64,000 bases of DNA from Fulvivirga maritima (GCF_021389955.1 NZ_CP089980.1:3529001-3593000); one strand, 5' to 3'. Shown: positions 33,501-43,630, numbered from the stretch's first letter. Made by a program: numbers and translations. The notes: generated by a model from the sequence alone, not told the origin.

Positions 33501-36500
33501 GGTTCGGGAGGTTGTAGTTGTAGTATACGAACAAGGAGGAGATAAACATCTTATACTATACTATACAGGGTTTCAGGATGTTGGTGATAATATCAAAAAT
33601 TACCTATCCTCTAAATTACCGGTTTACATGGTTCCCCACCACTACATTCACCTGGATCATATGCCTTTAACTGTTAATGGCAAGTTAGATAAACGCTCTT
33701 TACCAGCGCCAGAACTTACCAGCGGAGCTTACACTGCCCCTGTCAGTTCTATGGAGCATGACCTTGTTCAGATATGGTCAGAGGTGTTAAAGCAGCCATC
33801 AGAGTCAATAAGCGTTACCCGCAGCTTTTTTGAGTTGGGAGGCCACTCATTAAAGGCAGCATTTTTGGTGAACAGGATTCATAAAGATCTATCAGTAGAC
33901 CTACCACTGCGAGTTATCTTTCAGCATCAGGATATTCGTAGCCTTGCTGGTTATATAGAGCGTCAGGATCAGGTGAGGTATCTATCTATTCCGAAGGCAC
34001 CAGTTCAGGATTATTATCCTTTGAGTTCTGCTCAGCGCAGGTTATACTTTTTATATGAGTATGATAAGACATCTGTATCCTATAATATGCCTCAGGTTGT
34101 ACGCCTGCGTGGCCCCTTAGATATAGCAAGGTTGGAGGCCTCTTTTGTTAATTTGGTATCCCGTCATTCTATACTACGCACAAGCTTTCATATGAAAGGA
34201 GAGGAAGCGTTGCAGCAAGTTCACCCAGAGGTAGGTTTTAAAGTATCTTATGGAGAGGTGGAAGAGTCAGAGGTTTCATCTATTATCCAATCATTTATAC
34301 GTCCATTTGATCTAAGTAGTGGCTGCTTACTTCGGGTGAAGTTACTGATTATAGATGCTATGAATCATTTGCTACTGGTAGACATGCATCATATAGTAAG
34401 TGATGGAGTATCCAGTGGTATTTTAGTTCGGGATTTGATGACTTATTATGAAGGTTCCTCCTTACCCCCCTTGTCATTAGATTATAAAGATTACTCTGTT
34501 TGGCAGCAGAGTTCTTCACAGTCAGCATTGAAAGATGCACACCGATCTTATTGGCATAGTGTATATAGCGAAGAGCCATTAGTGTTAGATCTTCCCTATG
34601 ACTATGCACGTCCGTCACATGCGGTTCAGGAAGGTGCAGTTTACCACTTTAAAATAGATAAGTCTTTAACAGATAGCATATCAAGTATAGCCGCAGGTTC
34701 TAACACTACAATGTTTACAGTTTTGTTGAGCGCTTATGGCATATTGCTGGGTCGTTTAACCAATGAGGAAGACATCATCATAGGCACACCAGTTGCAGGT
34801 CGAGAGCATTCTGATCTAGAGGGGATGATAGGGATGTTTGTGAACACCTTAGCCTTGCGTCTTTTCCCACAGGGTATAGAAGATTTTACGAGTTACTTAC
34901 ATGGAGTAAGAGATCATGTTTTGTCCAGCTTTGAGCATCAGAGCTACCCCTATGAAGAGCTGGTAGATGATCTACACCTTAGTCGCAATACGAATCGTAA
35001 TCCGTTGTTTGATGTGATGTTCTCCTATGGGAATTTTGAGTCTGAGTCACTGACCATGGAAGGTATAGATTTAGAGAGTTACCCTACAGGTAATACCACT
35101 ACTAAGTTTGATTTGTCCTTATCATGTTCAGAAGTAGAAGGCGAACTTTGGTTATCGTTTAGTTATTCCTCAGAGCTGTTCAAAGAAGAGAGTATCAAGC
35201 GTTTTGCAGACTATTACTGTTCTATCTTGGAACAGATAGGACGAGATTCATCAATATCTGTTGGAGCTATAGACATATTATCAGATCAGGAGAAGCAAGA
35301 GCTTTTGGTGGATTTTAATGATACCGCTCATGCTTATGATCAGGAAGTCACGTTAATTGATCAATTTAGAAAACAGGTATCTAAGACTCCTCATGCAGTA
35401 GCTATGATCTACCATGATGATGAAATGGATTATCTCACCTTAGATGTGTATTCAGATCGATTGGCGTCTTTTCTTCAAAGTATTGGAGTTTCTCAAGGCG
35501 ATAAAGTAGGTCTGATGTTATCACGATCTTTCCAGATGATTATAGGTTTACTTGGGATCATGAAAGCTGGAGCAGCTTACGTGCCTATGGATATTGAACA
35601 GCCCACAAGTCGTAAGTTACATATTATAAAAGAATGTGATATTGAAGTTTTAATAACGGATGCAGGTGATGAAGTGAGCCTGCCGAATGTTAAATTAGTA
35701 AGGGTTAGTGATGGGCTAAATGTATCGGTGGGTACAAAGCGAGAGCTAAGAGGAGATCATACCGCTTATGTTATTTACACGTCAGGGTCAACAGGTCATC
35801 CAAAAGGAGTAATGATTACTCATAGAAGTGTTATTAATTATATAAGCTGTCAGCAAGAAAACTATCATCTCACAGCCGGAGAGCGAATACTTCAGTTCTC
35901 TTCAATAATATTTGATGCTTCGGTGGAGCAAATTTGGTTGTCATTACTCTCAGGTTCATCTCTGGTTTTACTGGATAAAGATCTGTTGCTTGACAGAGAT
36001 TCATTATGGAGCTATGTTAAAGCAAAAAGTGTTACTCATTTTCATTCTACACCTATTTTTCTTGAGGGGATACCTGTAGATGGGTGTAGCAGTCTTAAAC
36101 GCGTAGTGTCAGGAGGTGAAGAGTGTAAGCCAAGTTTAGTGAATAAGTTTATACCGTATTGTGATTTTTACAATAAATATGGTCCTACGGAAACTACTAT
36201 AAGCTCATTATTGCATTATATTGGTAAGGATACTCCTCAAAAAGGATCCATACCAATAGGTTCTCCTGTGTGGAATACCCAACTCTATGTATTGGGTAAA
36301 CATGGAGGCTTGCAGCCTAAAGGAAGTACCGGTGAGTTATATATAGGTGGTGCAGGTTTGTCTGGAGGGTATTTGAATAAATCATCTCTAACATCAGAGA
36401 AGTTTGTACAAAATCCTTATGAGTCAGGAGATATAATATATAAGACAGGAGATTTGGTACGCTGGCTTCCCGGTGGGCAGATGGAATTTAAGGGACGTAG

Positions 36501-37935
36501 TGATGATCAGATAAAGATTAGAGGTTTCCGTGTGGAGCCCGGAGAGATAGAAAATCATCTAAGGATCTATGCAGATATTACTCAGGTAGTGGTATTAGCT
36601 CTAGGTGATGGATCTGATCGTCATTTGGTTGCTTACTATGTTAGTAAGACTGAGCATTCATCAGATGATCTTCGCCAATATTTATCAGAGTATTTTCCAG
36701 AGTATATGGTTCCGTTATATTATGTATATCTGGAACATATGCCTCTAACGATTAATGGCAAGTTAGATAAACGCTCTTTACCATCGCCAGAACTTACCAG
36801 CGGAGCTTACACTGCCCCTGCCAGTTCTATGGAGCATGACCTTGTTCAGATATGGTCAGAGGTATTAAAACAGCCATCAGAGTCAATAAGCGTAACGCGC
36901 AGCTTTTTTGAGTTGGGAGGCCACTCATTGAAGGCAGCATTTTTGGTGAACAGGATCCATGATCAGCTAAATGTAGAAGTATCGCTTTATGATGTGTTTG
37001 ATAAGCCCACTATACGTGGATTGAGTAAAAGACTTGAGCAAATTAGTAAACCATCCTCTGCTTTTGATAATTCCGTTATTTCGCTAAAAACTAATGATCA
37101 ATCTGATTTGAATTTATTTTTCATTCATGATGGTGGTGGAGATGTGAGCGGCTATCTGAAATTGACGGAGCAAATAAGTGGTTGCAATTGCTGGGGCTTA
37201 AAAAGTGACACACTTAATAGCATAGGCCCTTCAGATACATGTATAGAAGAAATTGCAGATCGTTTTATGGAGAAAATTCTTATGATCCAAGACAAAGGTC
37301 CTTACTATCTGCTGGGATGGAGTTTTGGCGGCACATTGGCAGTAGAGATAGCCAGAAGAATAGAGCAGAAAGGCCTGGAAGTGGCTTTAGTTACAATTAT
37401 TGATAGTTATTTGCCTGTGACTAATGATGGCACGTATGTGAAGTTTGATTTAAATGAGGAGATTAAGTTTTTAAAGGAATTTGTTGACGTCAAATTATCG
37501 AATAAGAAAGAAACTTCCTTGGAGGATTTATGGGTAAATGCTTTAATGACAATAGAGAATAGATCGGAATACCTATTAAAAGTCAAAAATCAATTGGATA
37601 ATGGTCTTAAAAATTTAATGCCACATTGGGAAGAGTCTAATTTAGAGGAGTTAGTTAGAGGAATAAATACCATCAGAACCTTAAGAGAGATAAAAATTAA
37701 ATATTTGCCAGACTATAGAATTAAGGCTCAATGTGTTTATATTAAGGCTAATAAGTCTGAAGCCAACATTGATAATGTACAGGCATTCTTCAATAAGAAT
37801 TTATTAGTTCATGAGATTGAAGGTGACCATTTTAATATAATGAGGAAACCAAAAGTTTCTATGGTTTATGAGATTATAGAAAATCATTTAAAATCTCTTA
37901 GAGACATCTTTATTGATGAACTAATCTCTGAATGA
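24582..37935 (+). CDS. Giant terminal NRPS: docking-C-A-T-C-A-T-C-A-T-C-A-T-TE (frameshifted)
   Basis: About 4450 residues after one T is dropped from the run 26840-26846. Residues 1-52 resemble a TubC docking domain. Four C-A-T modules follow and a type I thioesterase ends the line (GWSFGG, active Ser near residue 4247; late His in EGDHFNIM), so this protein releases the peptide. C motifs are HHLIFDG and then three copies of HHIVSDG. Pocket codes by eye: D-A-E-H-V-G-K-V-T-K (unassigned); D-T-E-S-I-G-T-V-C-K (near the bacitracin Lys code DAESIGSVCK); D-A-W-S-L-G-N-V-V-K (near Leu DAWFLGNVVK); D-A-E-H-V-G-K-I-S-K (same type as the first). No epimerisation domain is seen. The last three C domains are near-identical DNA copies. 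TE-domain hydrolysis versus cyclisation cannot be told. Confidence 0.92.
26840..26846 (+). other. Frameshift site 6 (T7 run) in the giant NRPS
   Basis: With six T the frame reads ATPSFLETVDLLNGNKIKRVV, cut here for length at its key part ATPSFLETV, and continues into the frame that resumes at 26860. With seven T it stops at 26873, inside the A domain between motifs A4 and A5. Confidence 0.88.
27733..29010 (+). repeat. C-domain repeat, copy 1 (about 1.28 kb)
   Basis: Nearly identical in DNA to 30823-32100 (offset 3090) and 33877-35154 (offset 6144). It covers the end of a carrier domain and most of the following C domain. Identity stops sharply after ACTTTGGTTA at 29010. Scattered single-base differences are few, e.g. 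27961-27962 and 28090s. Confidence 0.93.
30548..32278 (+). repeat. A-end/T/C repeat, copy 2 (about 1.73 kb)
   Basis: Almost identical to 33602-35332 at an offset of 3054. It holds the last part of an A domain, the carrier and the entire C domain, and ends at GATACCGCTCATG just where the next A domain begins. The A cores between the copies are quite different. Confidence 0.93.
33602..35332 (+). repeat. A-end/T/C repeat, copy 3 (about 1.73 kb)
   Basis: Third copy of the C-domain repeat, and partner of the long repeat at 30548-32278. It differs from that copy by very few bases (for example one in the first 20). This points to recent duplication or ongoing gene conversion. Confidence 0.93.
36752..36956 (+). 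repeat. Carrier-domain repeat, extra copy
   Basis: About 205 bp, nearly identical to 30620-30824 and 33674-33878. It encodes the A10 motif and the carrier up to FFELGGHSLKAAFLVNRI. Here it leads to the thioesterase linker instead of a C domain. Confidence 0.88.
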
Positions 37936-37979
37936 TTTACTTCGAAGGTTCTTAATGGACCTTTGATAAGGAAGTTTAG

Positions 37980-40900
37980 ATGCGAATTTTAATTTTAAAT
38001 TATTGTCAAATGGGATGGAGGAAGTTCTATTGCCTATTAATTATTTACTTATTAGCTACGTCTGAGAGTTCATTTTCTCAAAATAAGAAGGAAGTGGATT
38101 CAGCGGTGATGGACAGGAAGGTTGTAGATTTAATGGATAAAGGGGGCATACCAGGGCTTAGCATTGTACTCGTTAACGGTGATGAGACTCTGGTTAAAGC
38201 TTATGGGTATTCAAATCTAAAAGAGATGGATACTGTGAATACTAGTACATTATTTCAATTAGCCTCATGTAGTAAAGCATTTACTGCGGTAGCAATAGCT
38301 AAACTTATATCAGAGAACCAAATTGAGTTAAGTGACAAGGTGTCAAAATATTTACCTTGGTTTAAAGTTGAATATAAAAATAAGGCTCAGAATATAGAGA
38401 TTAAACATTTATTACACCATACAAGTGGAATACCCTGGAATACAATTTCAGATATACCTACAGCTAATGATAAGTTTGCCTTAGAGAAAACAATAAGAAA
38501 GTTAATAGGTGAAAAGTTGAACTCAGAACCAGGTACTAAGTATGAATATGCAACTATTAATTATGACGTATTGGCATTAATTATTGAGAAAGTCACTGAA
38601 ATTCCATTTGAAACTTATTTGCAAACCAATATCATTAATCCTATAGGCATGTGTAGTACATCAGTGGGGGAGGCATCTCAAAAAAGGATGATGGCAAGTG
38701 GGTACAAAATAGGCTTTTTTAGTCCTCGTGAATTTAAGGCGCCAATTTATAAGGGCAATAATGCTGCAGGGTATGTGATTTCCAATGCTGATGATATGTT
38801 GAAATGGGTAGAAGTACAGCTAGGTAGAGGCGATTCTGCCATAGTTCAACTAGTAAAACAAACTCATGCAAGGGATAGAACAGTACCCTTGCATGGAATG
38901 TCTGCCTATGCCATGGGCTGGCATGTTAGGCTAAATGGTAGCGGTGAGATTTATCATGAAGGTCTAAACCCTAATTTTACATCTTACATAGTGATCAATC
39001 CAGATTTAGGGGGTGGGGTAGCAGTGATGGCAAATTCTAACAGTTCGTATACCGCTGTAATTGGTGAATATCTGATGAGTGCAATTACTGGTAAAGAGTT
39101 TATAGAGGATTCAGATCTCGGAGACGGTAATGATAAGGTATATTCTTATATCACGATGGCCCTTGTCTTATATACTTTAATTGTAATTAGTTTTCTGTTG
39201 TTTACCGCTTGGGCCATCGCAAAGAAATTCAGAAAATATAAGGAGTTAAATAGGAAACGAATTGGCTCTATGATGTTTTCAGTCTTATTGATTACACCAT
39301 TTGTGTATGCTATCTACCTATTTCCTGAAGCATTAGCTCAGTTTTCTTGGGAAGCAATACTTGTGTGGTCACCTGTGAGTCTAGAGGTGCTAATTATAGC
39401 TTTGAGTATTTCCGTTACGTTGAGTTATTTCTCCTATTTTGTAACATCCATCTTTCCTAGTGAAAATGAGTTTTTGGGTAAAGCACCGATGATCATACTT
39501 TTTAGTGTTCTTTCTGGCTTATCAAATGTTTTACTCATTATAATGATCACTTCAGCCATAGGCAGTGATATTGAACTAAAATATCTTATAGCTTACTATA
39601 TACTCATATTGAGTGTATATCTTTTAGGACGAAGATTTGTCCAAACTAACTTAATAAGATTTGCACGTGGCTTGGTTTATGATTTAAGAATCGAGCTAAT
39701 TGATAAAATATTTTCTACCTCATATGAGAAGTTCGAATATCTTGATCGTGGAAGAGTATATACTGCATTAAATGATGATGTAAATAATATTGGTGGTTCC
39801 ACTAACATGTTTGCCTCACTGATTACTAATACAATTACGGCTTTAGGTGCATTTGTGTATCTGGCCTCTATAGCATTCTGGGCTACCATACTAACCTTAT
39901 TCTTAATAGTAACACTCACAGTCATTTATTTCTTAGTGGGTAGAAGTACTAATGTCTATTATGAAAATGCCCGTGATGAGCGTAACGTTTTTATGCGTTT
40001 GGTTAATGGGATGATTGACGGGTTTAAGGAAATAAGTTTGCATCAGTTTAAAAAACTGTCTTATAAAGATGATGTAGCTCAAAGTGCTAAATTCTATAAA
40101 GAAAAAATATCTACAGCTGACATAAGGTTTGTTAATGCATTCTTGGTTGGGGAATCTTTATTGGTGGTTTTATTAGGGATAGTTGCCTTTGGGATGCCCA
40201 AATTATTTACAAACATTGAGCTTCATGTGCTTATGAGTTTTGTGGTTATATTATTGTATTTAATAGGTCCAATTAATACAATATTGGGAGCTATACCTAC
40301 AATGATGCAGTTAAAAGTTGCATGGAATAGACTCAAACAATTCAAAAAAGATATTCCGGCTAATCTTAAATTAGAAATTATGCCAATCTCTTTTCCTAAG
40401 ACCGATTCTTTTGAGGTTAGAGGAGTTAGTTATAGTTATAAAAATCAGAATGGAGATAATAGTTTTGAGGTGGGACCTATAAATCTAAGGGCAGAGGCCG
40501 GAGAGATAATTTTTGTAATAGGAGGTAATGGCAGTGGTAAAACAACATTTGCTAAATTGATTACAGGATTATATACACCTGATAAAGGTAATATCTTGAT
40601 TAATGGACATAATATTGATATAGCATGTGCAGGTGAGTTCTTTTCGACCATATTTAGTCCTGCTCATTTGTTCAAAAAAATCTACAGTAAAAAGCAATTC
40701 CAACAAGATGATCATAATCATTTATTGGAATTACTTCAACTCGCTCATAAAGTCCAGATTGATAATAATTCTTATAGTACCATTAAATTATCTGCAGGGC
40801 AACTAAAAAGACTAGCTATGTTTCAATGCTATTTGGAGGATTCGCCTATCTACCTTTTTGATGAGTGGGCGGCAGACCAGGATCCAGAGTTTAGACAATT

Positions 40901-41057
40901 CTACTATAGAGCATTATTGCCAGAGATGAAAAAAATGGGGAAAATCGTCATTGCCATTACTCACGATGATAATTATTTTGACGTAGCTGATCGTCTTTAT
41001 AAAATGGATCAGGGTAAGCTTAAATTATATCATAAAGAAGATACTATGGTCTTCTGA
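37980..41057 (+). CDS. Serine peptidase-membrane-ABC exporter fusion (ClbP/ZmaM-like)
   Basis: A 1025-residue fusion. A signal segment (about residues 12-33) leads to a periplasmic beta-lactamase-fold peptidase with Ser96-Cys-Ser-Lys99, Tyr190-Ala-Thr and a late HEG motif. About three membrane helices follow (near residues 388-500), then an ABC exporter membrane domain with several helices, and a nucleotide-binding domain with Walker A GGNGSGKTT (from residue 848), signature LSAGQ and Walker B IYLFDEW. The exporter part is of the PvdE/SyrD cyclic-peptide type. Ser/Lys/Tyr positions mirror those of the colibactin peptidase ClbP (S95, K98, Y186), and peptidase-ABC fusion is known for ZmaM of zwittermicin. 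The likely job is export of the NRPS product with periplasmic removal of an N-terminal prodrug residue, or cleavage for self-protection. Start could also be Met11. Confidence 0.85.
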   Translation: MRILILNYCQMGWRKFYCLLIIYLLATSESSFSQNKKEVDSAVMDRKVVDLMDKGGIPGLSIVLVNGDETLVKAYGYSNLKEMDTVNTSTLFQLASCSKAFTAVAIAKLISENQIELSDKVSKYLPWFKVEYKNKAQNIEIKHLLHHTSGIPWNTISDIPTANDKFALEKTIRKLIGEKLNSEPGTKYEYATINYDVLALIIEKVTEIPFETYLQTNIINPIGMCSTSVGEASQKRMMASGYKIGFFSPREFKAPIYKGNNAAGYVISNADDMLKWVEVQLGRGDSAIVQLVKQTHARDRTVPLHGMSAYAMGWHVRLNGSGEIYHEGLNPNFTSYIVINPDLGGGVAVMANSNSSYTAVIGEYLMSAITGKEFIEDSDLGDGNDKVYSYITMALVLYTLIVISFLLFTAWAIAKKFRKYKELNRKRIGSMMFSVLLITPFVYAIYLFPEALAQFSWEAILVWSPVSLEVLIIALSISVTLSYFSYFVTSIFPSENEFLGKAPMIILFSVLSGLSNVLLIIMITSAIGSDIELKYLIAYYILILSVYLLGRRFVQTNLIRFARGLVYDLRIELIDKIFSTSYEKFEYLDRGRVYTALNDDVNNIGGSTNMFASLITNTITALGAFVYLASIAFWATILTLFLIVTLTVIYFLVGRSTNVYYENARDERNVFMRLVNGMIDGFKEISLHQFKKLSYKDDVAQSAKFYKEKISTADIRFVNAFLVGESLLVVLLGIVAFGMPKLFTNIELHVLMSFVVILLYLIGPINTILGAIPTMMQLKVAWNRLKQFKKDIPANLKLEIMPISFPKTDSFEVRGVSYSYKNQNGDNSFEVGPINLRAEAGEIIFVIGGNGSGKTTFAKLITGLYTPDKGNILINGHNIDIACAGEFFSTIFSPAHLFKKIYSKKQFQQDDHNHLLELLQLAHKVQIDNNSYSTIKLSAGQLKRLAMFQCYLEDSPIYLFDEWAADQDPEFRQFYYRALLPEMKKMGKIVIAITHDDNYFDVADRLYKMDQGKLKLYHKEDTMVF

Positions 41058-41094
41058 GGCTCAGTTAAATTAGACTACACTTAAACCTAATAAA

Positions 41095-42042
41095 ATGAAA
41101 GAAACCACCTCCAAAATCGGACTACCTAAATCTTTTCAATTGCACGATTTGAAACCAGATGAGTTTATAACTTATTATTTCGAAAAAGAAAAGGAAATAG
41201 AGGATGAACTGCTTTTATCTGGTGCCGTGAAATTTCATGGTGTGCAAATTGAGTCTATTGATGTGTTTCAAAATATTGTTAACTCTATAGCAACCAAATT
41301 TTTGTCATATATTGATGGTAACTCCCCCAGAACCAAACTTACTGGTAATGTTTACACCTCAACAGAATACGATAAAACACAGAGAATCACCATGCATAAT
41401 GAGCTGTCTTATTCTGCTAAATGGCCAGGTAAGTTATTTTTCAGTTGCATTCAGCCAGCAGAATCAGGCGGAGAAACATTACTCGCAGATAGCCGTGAAA
41501 TTTTATCCTTGATGGATAATGATCTGGTTAAGGAAGTTGAGAGTAAGGGAGTAATGTATATTAGAAATTTACATGGAGGCAAAGGTATGGGGCCTTCTTG
41601 GCAAGATACTTTTGAGACAGAGAGTAAAGATCAATTAGAGGAATACTGTAAACAGTATAACATAGAATATGAATGGAAAGAAGATAATGGCTTGAGGTTA
41701 AGGCAGAAAAGTAAAGGCATTGTAGGACACAGAACCAGTGGCGAGAAAGTGTGGTTTAACCAGATAGATCAATTTCATCCATATCAGCTTGGAGAAGATC
41801 TTTATGAGGCTATGAAAGCGATATTTCCAACTCCTGAAGATTTCCCATCTTATGTAACCTTTGGGAATGGAGATGTCATTTCCGAAGAATTAGTGTCCGA
41901 AATTTTAAGAGTGACGCAGAAAGCAACCATAGCACCCGCTTGGAATAAGAATGAATTGCTTATTGTGGATAACGAACTGGCAAGTCATGGGCGAAACTCA
42001 TATACAGGCAATCGAACGGTTTTAGTTTCAATGTGTGAGTAA
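41095..42042 (+). CDS. TauD/SyrP-like Fe(II)/2-oxoglutarate hydroxylase
   Basis: A 315-residue TauD-family oxygenase. Iron ligands are His101 and Glu103 in MHNELSY and distal His298 in ASHGRNSYTGNR; the Arg after it binds 2-oxoglutarate. The HNE form with a following SY is typical of the SyrP group, which hydroxylates carrier-bound Asp at the beta carbon in syringomycin-type pathways. The start ATG lies 37 bp after the exporter gene, and the racemase starts just after the stop codon. Together with the Asp/Asn-coded module, the JmjC oxygenase, AsnB and the racemase, it suggests a beta-hydroxylated Asp/Asn in the product. Whether it or the JmjC protein does this step cannot be told. Confidence 0.85.
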   Translation: MKETTSKIGLPKSFQLHDLKPDEFITYYFEKEKEIEDELLLSGAVKFHGVQIESIDVFQNIVNSIATKFLSYIDGNSPRTKLTGNVYTSTEYDKTQRITMHNELSYSAKWPGKLFFSCIQPAESGGETLLADSREILSLMDNDLVKEVESKGVMYIRNLHGGKGMGPSWQDTFETESKDQLEEYCKQYNIEYEWKEDNGLRLRQKSKGIVGHRTSGEKVWFNQIDQFHPYQLGEDLYEAMKAIFPTPEDFPSYVTFGNGDVISEELVSEILRVTQKATIAPAWNKNELLIVDNELASHGRNSYTGNRTVLVSMCE

Positions 42043-42043
42043 T

Positions 42044-42832
42044 ATGATAAAAAAAACTATTGGAGTAGTAGGAGGTATGGGGCCTATGGCCGGGGTTGCA
42101 TTGGTAGAAAAGATTACACGTAACACCCCTGCACACAAAGATCAAGAACATTTTTCTGTAATTTTAGTTTCTAACCCAATGATAATTGACAGAACTCAAT
42201 TTCTAGAAGGGGAAGTCGATGAAAATCCTGCATATCAGATTTCGGAATCCATTGCGCAGTTGGCAAAGTGCGGGGCAGATGTAGTAGGTATAGCTTGCAA
42301 CACTTCTTATTCTTCGGCTATATATGATGTTTTATGTGAAGAATTAAAACGAAGAGATATTAAAGTTAATGTTTTGGATCTTCCTGGCGAAACATATGAA
42401 GAGCTTAGAAAGCATGGTGAAAATGTTAGGAAGGTTGGTATAATGGCCACAAATGGCACATATAAGTCCAGGGTTTATGAATCCATACTTACTTCTAATG
42501 GTTATGAAGTTGTCTTGCCAGATGTTAACTTTCAAGAAACTATTATACATCAGATCATTTATAATAGCGATTACGGCATTAAATCTCATCCCGAATGGGT
42601 TTCCGATGAAGCTAGAAAGAAATTTATTCAAGCATTAAACTTTTTTAAAATTAAAGGAGCTGATGCAATTATTTTGGCTTGTTCAGAACTTTCATTTCCT
42701 TTTAAAGAAATTTATCCAACAGATTTACTAATAATTGATCCAATGGAATGTATGGCTCGGGCTTTAATTAGAGAAGCTTCAGGAAAAAATGCTGAAAAGG
42801 AATCGCTAGAGCCGTCAATGGAAACAACTTAA
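42044..42832 (+). CDS. Aspartate/glutamate racemase family protein
   Basis: About 262 residues with the two catalytic cysteines of the cofactor-independent Asp/Glu racemases: Cys85 in GIACNTSY and Cys213 in LACSELSF, plus the N-terminal GGMGPMAG. I chose ATG 42044, one base after the upstream stop, over GTG 42035, which would overlap that gene by 8 bp. Both imply translational coupling with the hydroxylase. It would supply D-Asp (or D-Glu) as a free amino acid, which matters because no epimerisation domain is visible in the synthetases. Downstream the type II thioesterase begins 7 bp after the stop. Confidence 0.85.
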   Translation: MIKKTIGVVGGMGPMAGVALVEKITRNTPAHKDQEHFSVILVSNPMIIDRTQFLEGEVDENPAYQISESIAQLAKCGADVVGIACNTSYSSAIYDVLCEELKRRDIKVNVLDLPGETYEELRKHGENVRKVGIMATNGTYKSRVYESILTSNGYEVVLPDVNFQETIIHQIIYNSDYGIKSHPEWVSDEARKKFIQALNFFKIKGADAIILACSELSFPFKEIYPTDLLIIDPMECMARALIREASGKNAEKESLEPSMETT

Positions 42833-42839
42833 ATCATAA

Positions 42840-43547
42840 ATGGATAAAATTAAATTGTTCTGTTTTCCTTATGCTGGAGGCTCTGCATCCATATTTTATG
42901 AATGGAAAAGTTACTTATCTCCTCATATAGAAATTATTGCCATAGAGCTAAAAGGTAGGGGAAGACGTATAAAAGAAGACCTGTATGATAATGTAGATGA
43001 GTTGATTGATGACATTTTTTCTATCATTAAAAAGCATCTTCATAATTGTAACTACGCCTTTTTTGGGCATAGCATGGGAGCCATGATAGCCTATGAGCTC
43101 ACTTTAAGAATAAAAAGAGAAAAGTTGCATCTTCCTGTTCATTTATTTGTTTCAGGTAGAGGAGCACCTCATATTTATAAACCCAAAAACTATCATTTAT
43201 TAGATGATAAAAATTTTGAGAAGGAAATCCTCAAGCTTGGGGGTACTCCGCCGGAGTTTTTTGATTATCCTGAGCTTTTAGAGATATTTTTACCTCTACT
43301 TAAAAATGATTTTAAACTTTCTGACACCAAAAATCGGGATGATATTATTCCAATTGAAACAGGTCTTACAGCTTTTTTTGGTAATGATGAGGATTTGACT
43401 TTAGAGCAAATAGAGGAGTGGCGAAATTATACAAGTAGGATTTATGAAAAAAACATTTATCCTGGAGGACATTTTTTTATTAAGAAATACTATAAAAAAG
43501 TCATTAAAGTTATTAATAGTCGCCTTTCTGAAACTCTTTATAAATAA
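42840..43547 (+). CDS. Type II thioesterase
   Basis: A 235-residue alpha/beta hydrolase of the external thioesterase family. FCFPYAGGSA at the start and GHSMGA with Ser78 are diagnostic; GGHFFI near the end holds the catalytic His. These enzymes clear misprimed or stalled groups from carrier domains. It is the last gene of the biosynthetic operon: after it comes an AT-rich gap with an 18-bp palindrome and then IS-disrupted genes. Confidence 0.92.
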   Translation: MDKIKLFCFPYAGGSASIFYEWKSYLSPHIEIIAIELKGRGRRIKEDLYDNVDELIDDIFSIIKKHLHNCNYAFFGHSMGAMIAYELTLRIKREKLHLPVHLFVSGRGAPHIYKPKNYHLLDDKNFEKEILKLGGTPPEFFDYPELLEIFLPLLKNDFKLSDTKNRDDIIPIETGLTAFFGNDEDLTLEQIEEWRNYTSRIYEKNIYPGGHFFIKKYYKKVIKVINSRLSETLYK

Positions 43548-43563
43548 TTCAATATATTGAATT
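43546..43563 (+). other. 18-bp perfect palindrome after the NRPS operon
   Basis: AATTCAATATATTGAATT overlaps the thioesterase stop codon's 3' side. It could fold as a weak hairpin or act as an operator. It has no GC-rich stem or following T run, so a terminator call would be weak. Confidence 0.3.
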
Positions 43564-43630
43564 TAATTAAGGTGTGTAAATAAACACGTTTAGGGTATAA
43601 TATTCTCTTGGCTGGTTATTGCTGGTTGCT

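Noticed and set aside
28214-34618. Three identical 86-residue antisense ORFs at 28214, 31304 and 34358
   Set aside because: They are antisense shadows of the repeated C domain and are identical only because the DNA repeats are. No start signal or family was recognised.
26860-37935. Treating each open frame after a frameshift as a separate gene
   Set aside because: The second halves start in the middle of domains, lack plausible start regions, and join exactly to the first halves when one base is changed.
24582-37935. Epimerisation domain in the giant NRPS
   Set aside because: Every HHxxxDG-bearing domain in this protein is followed by an A domain and reads as a normal C domain. No extra domain lies between carrier and C.
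41312-41512. Short + strand ORF inside the hydroxylase gene
   Set aside because: Out-of-frame shadow of the TauD/SyrP-like gene, with no start signal or conserved motif.
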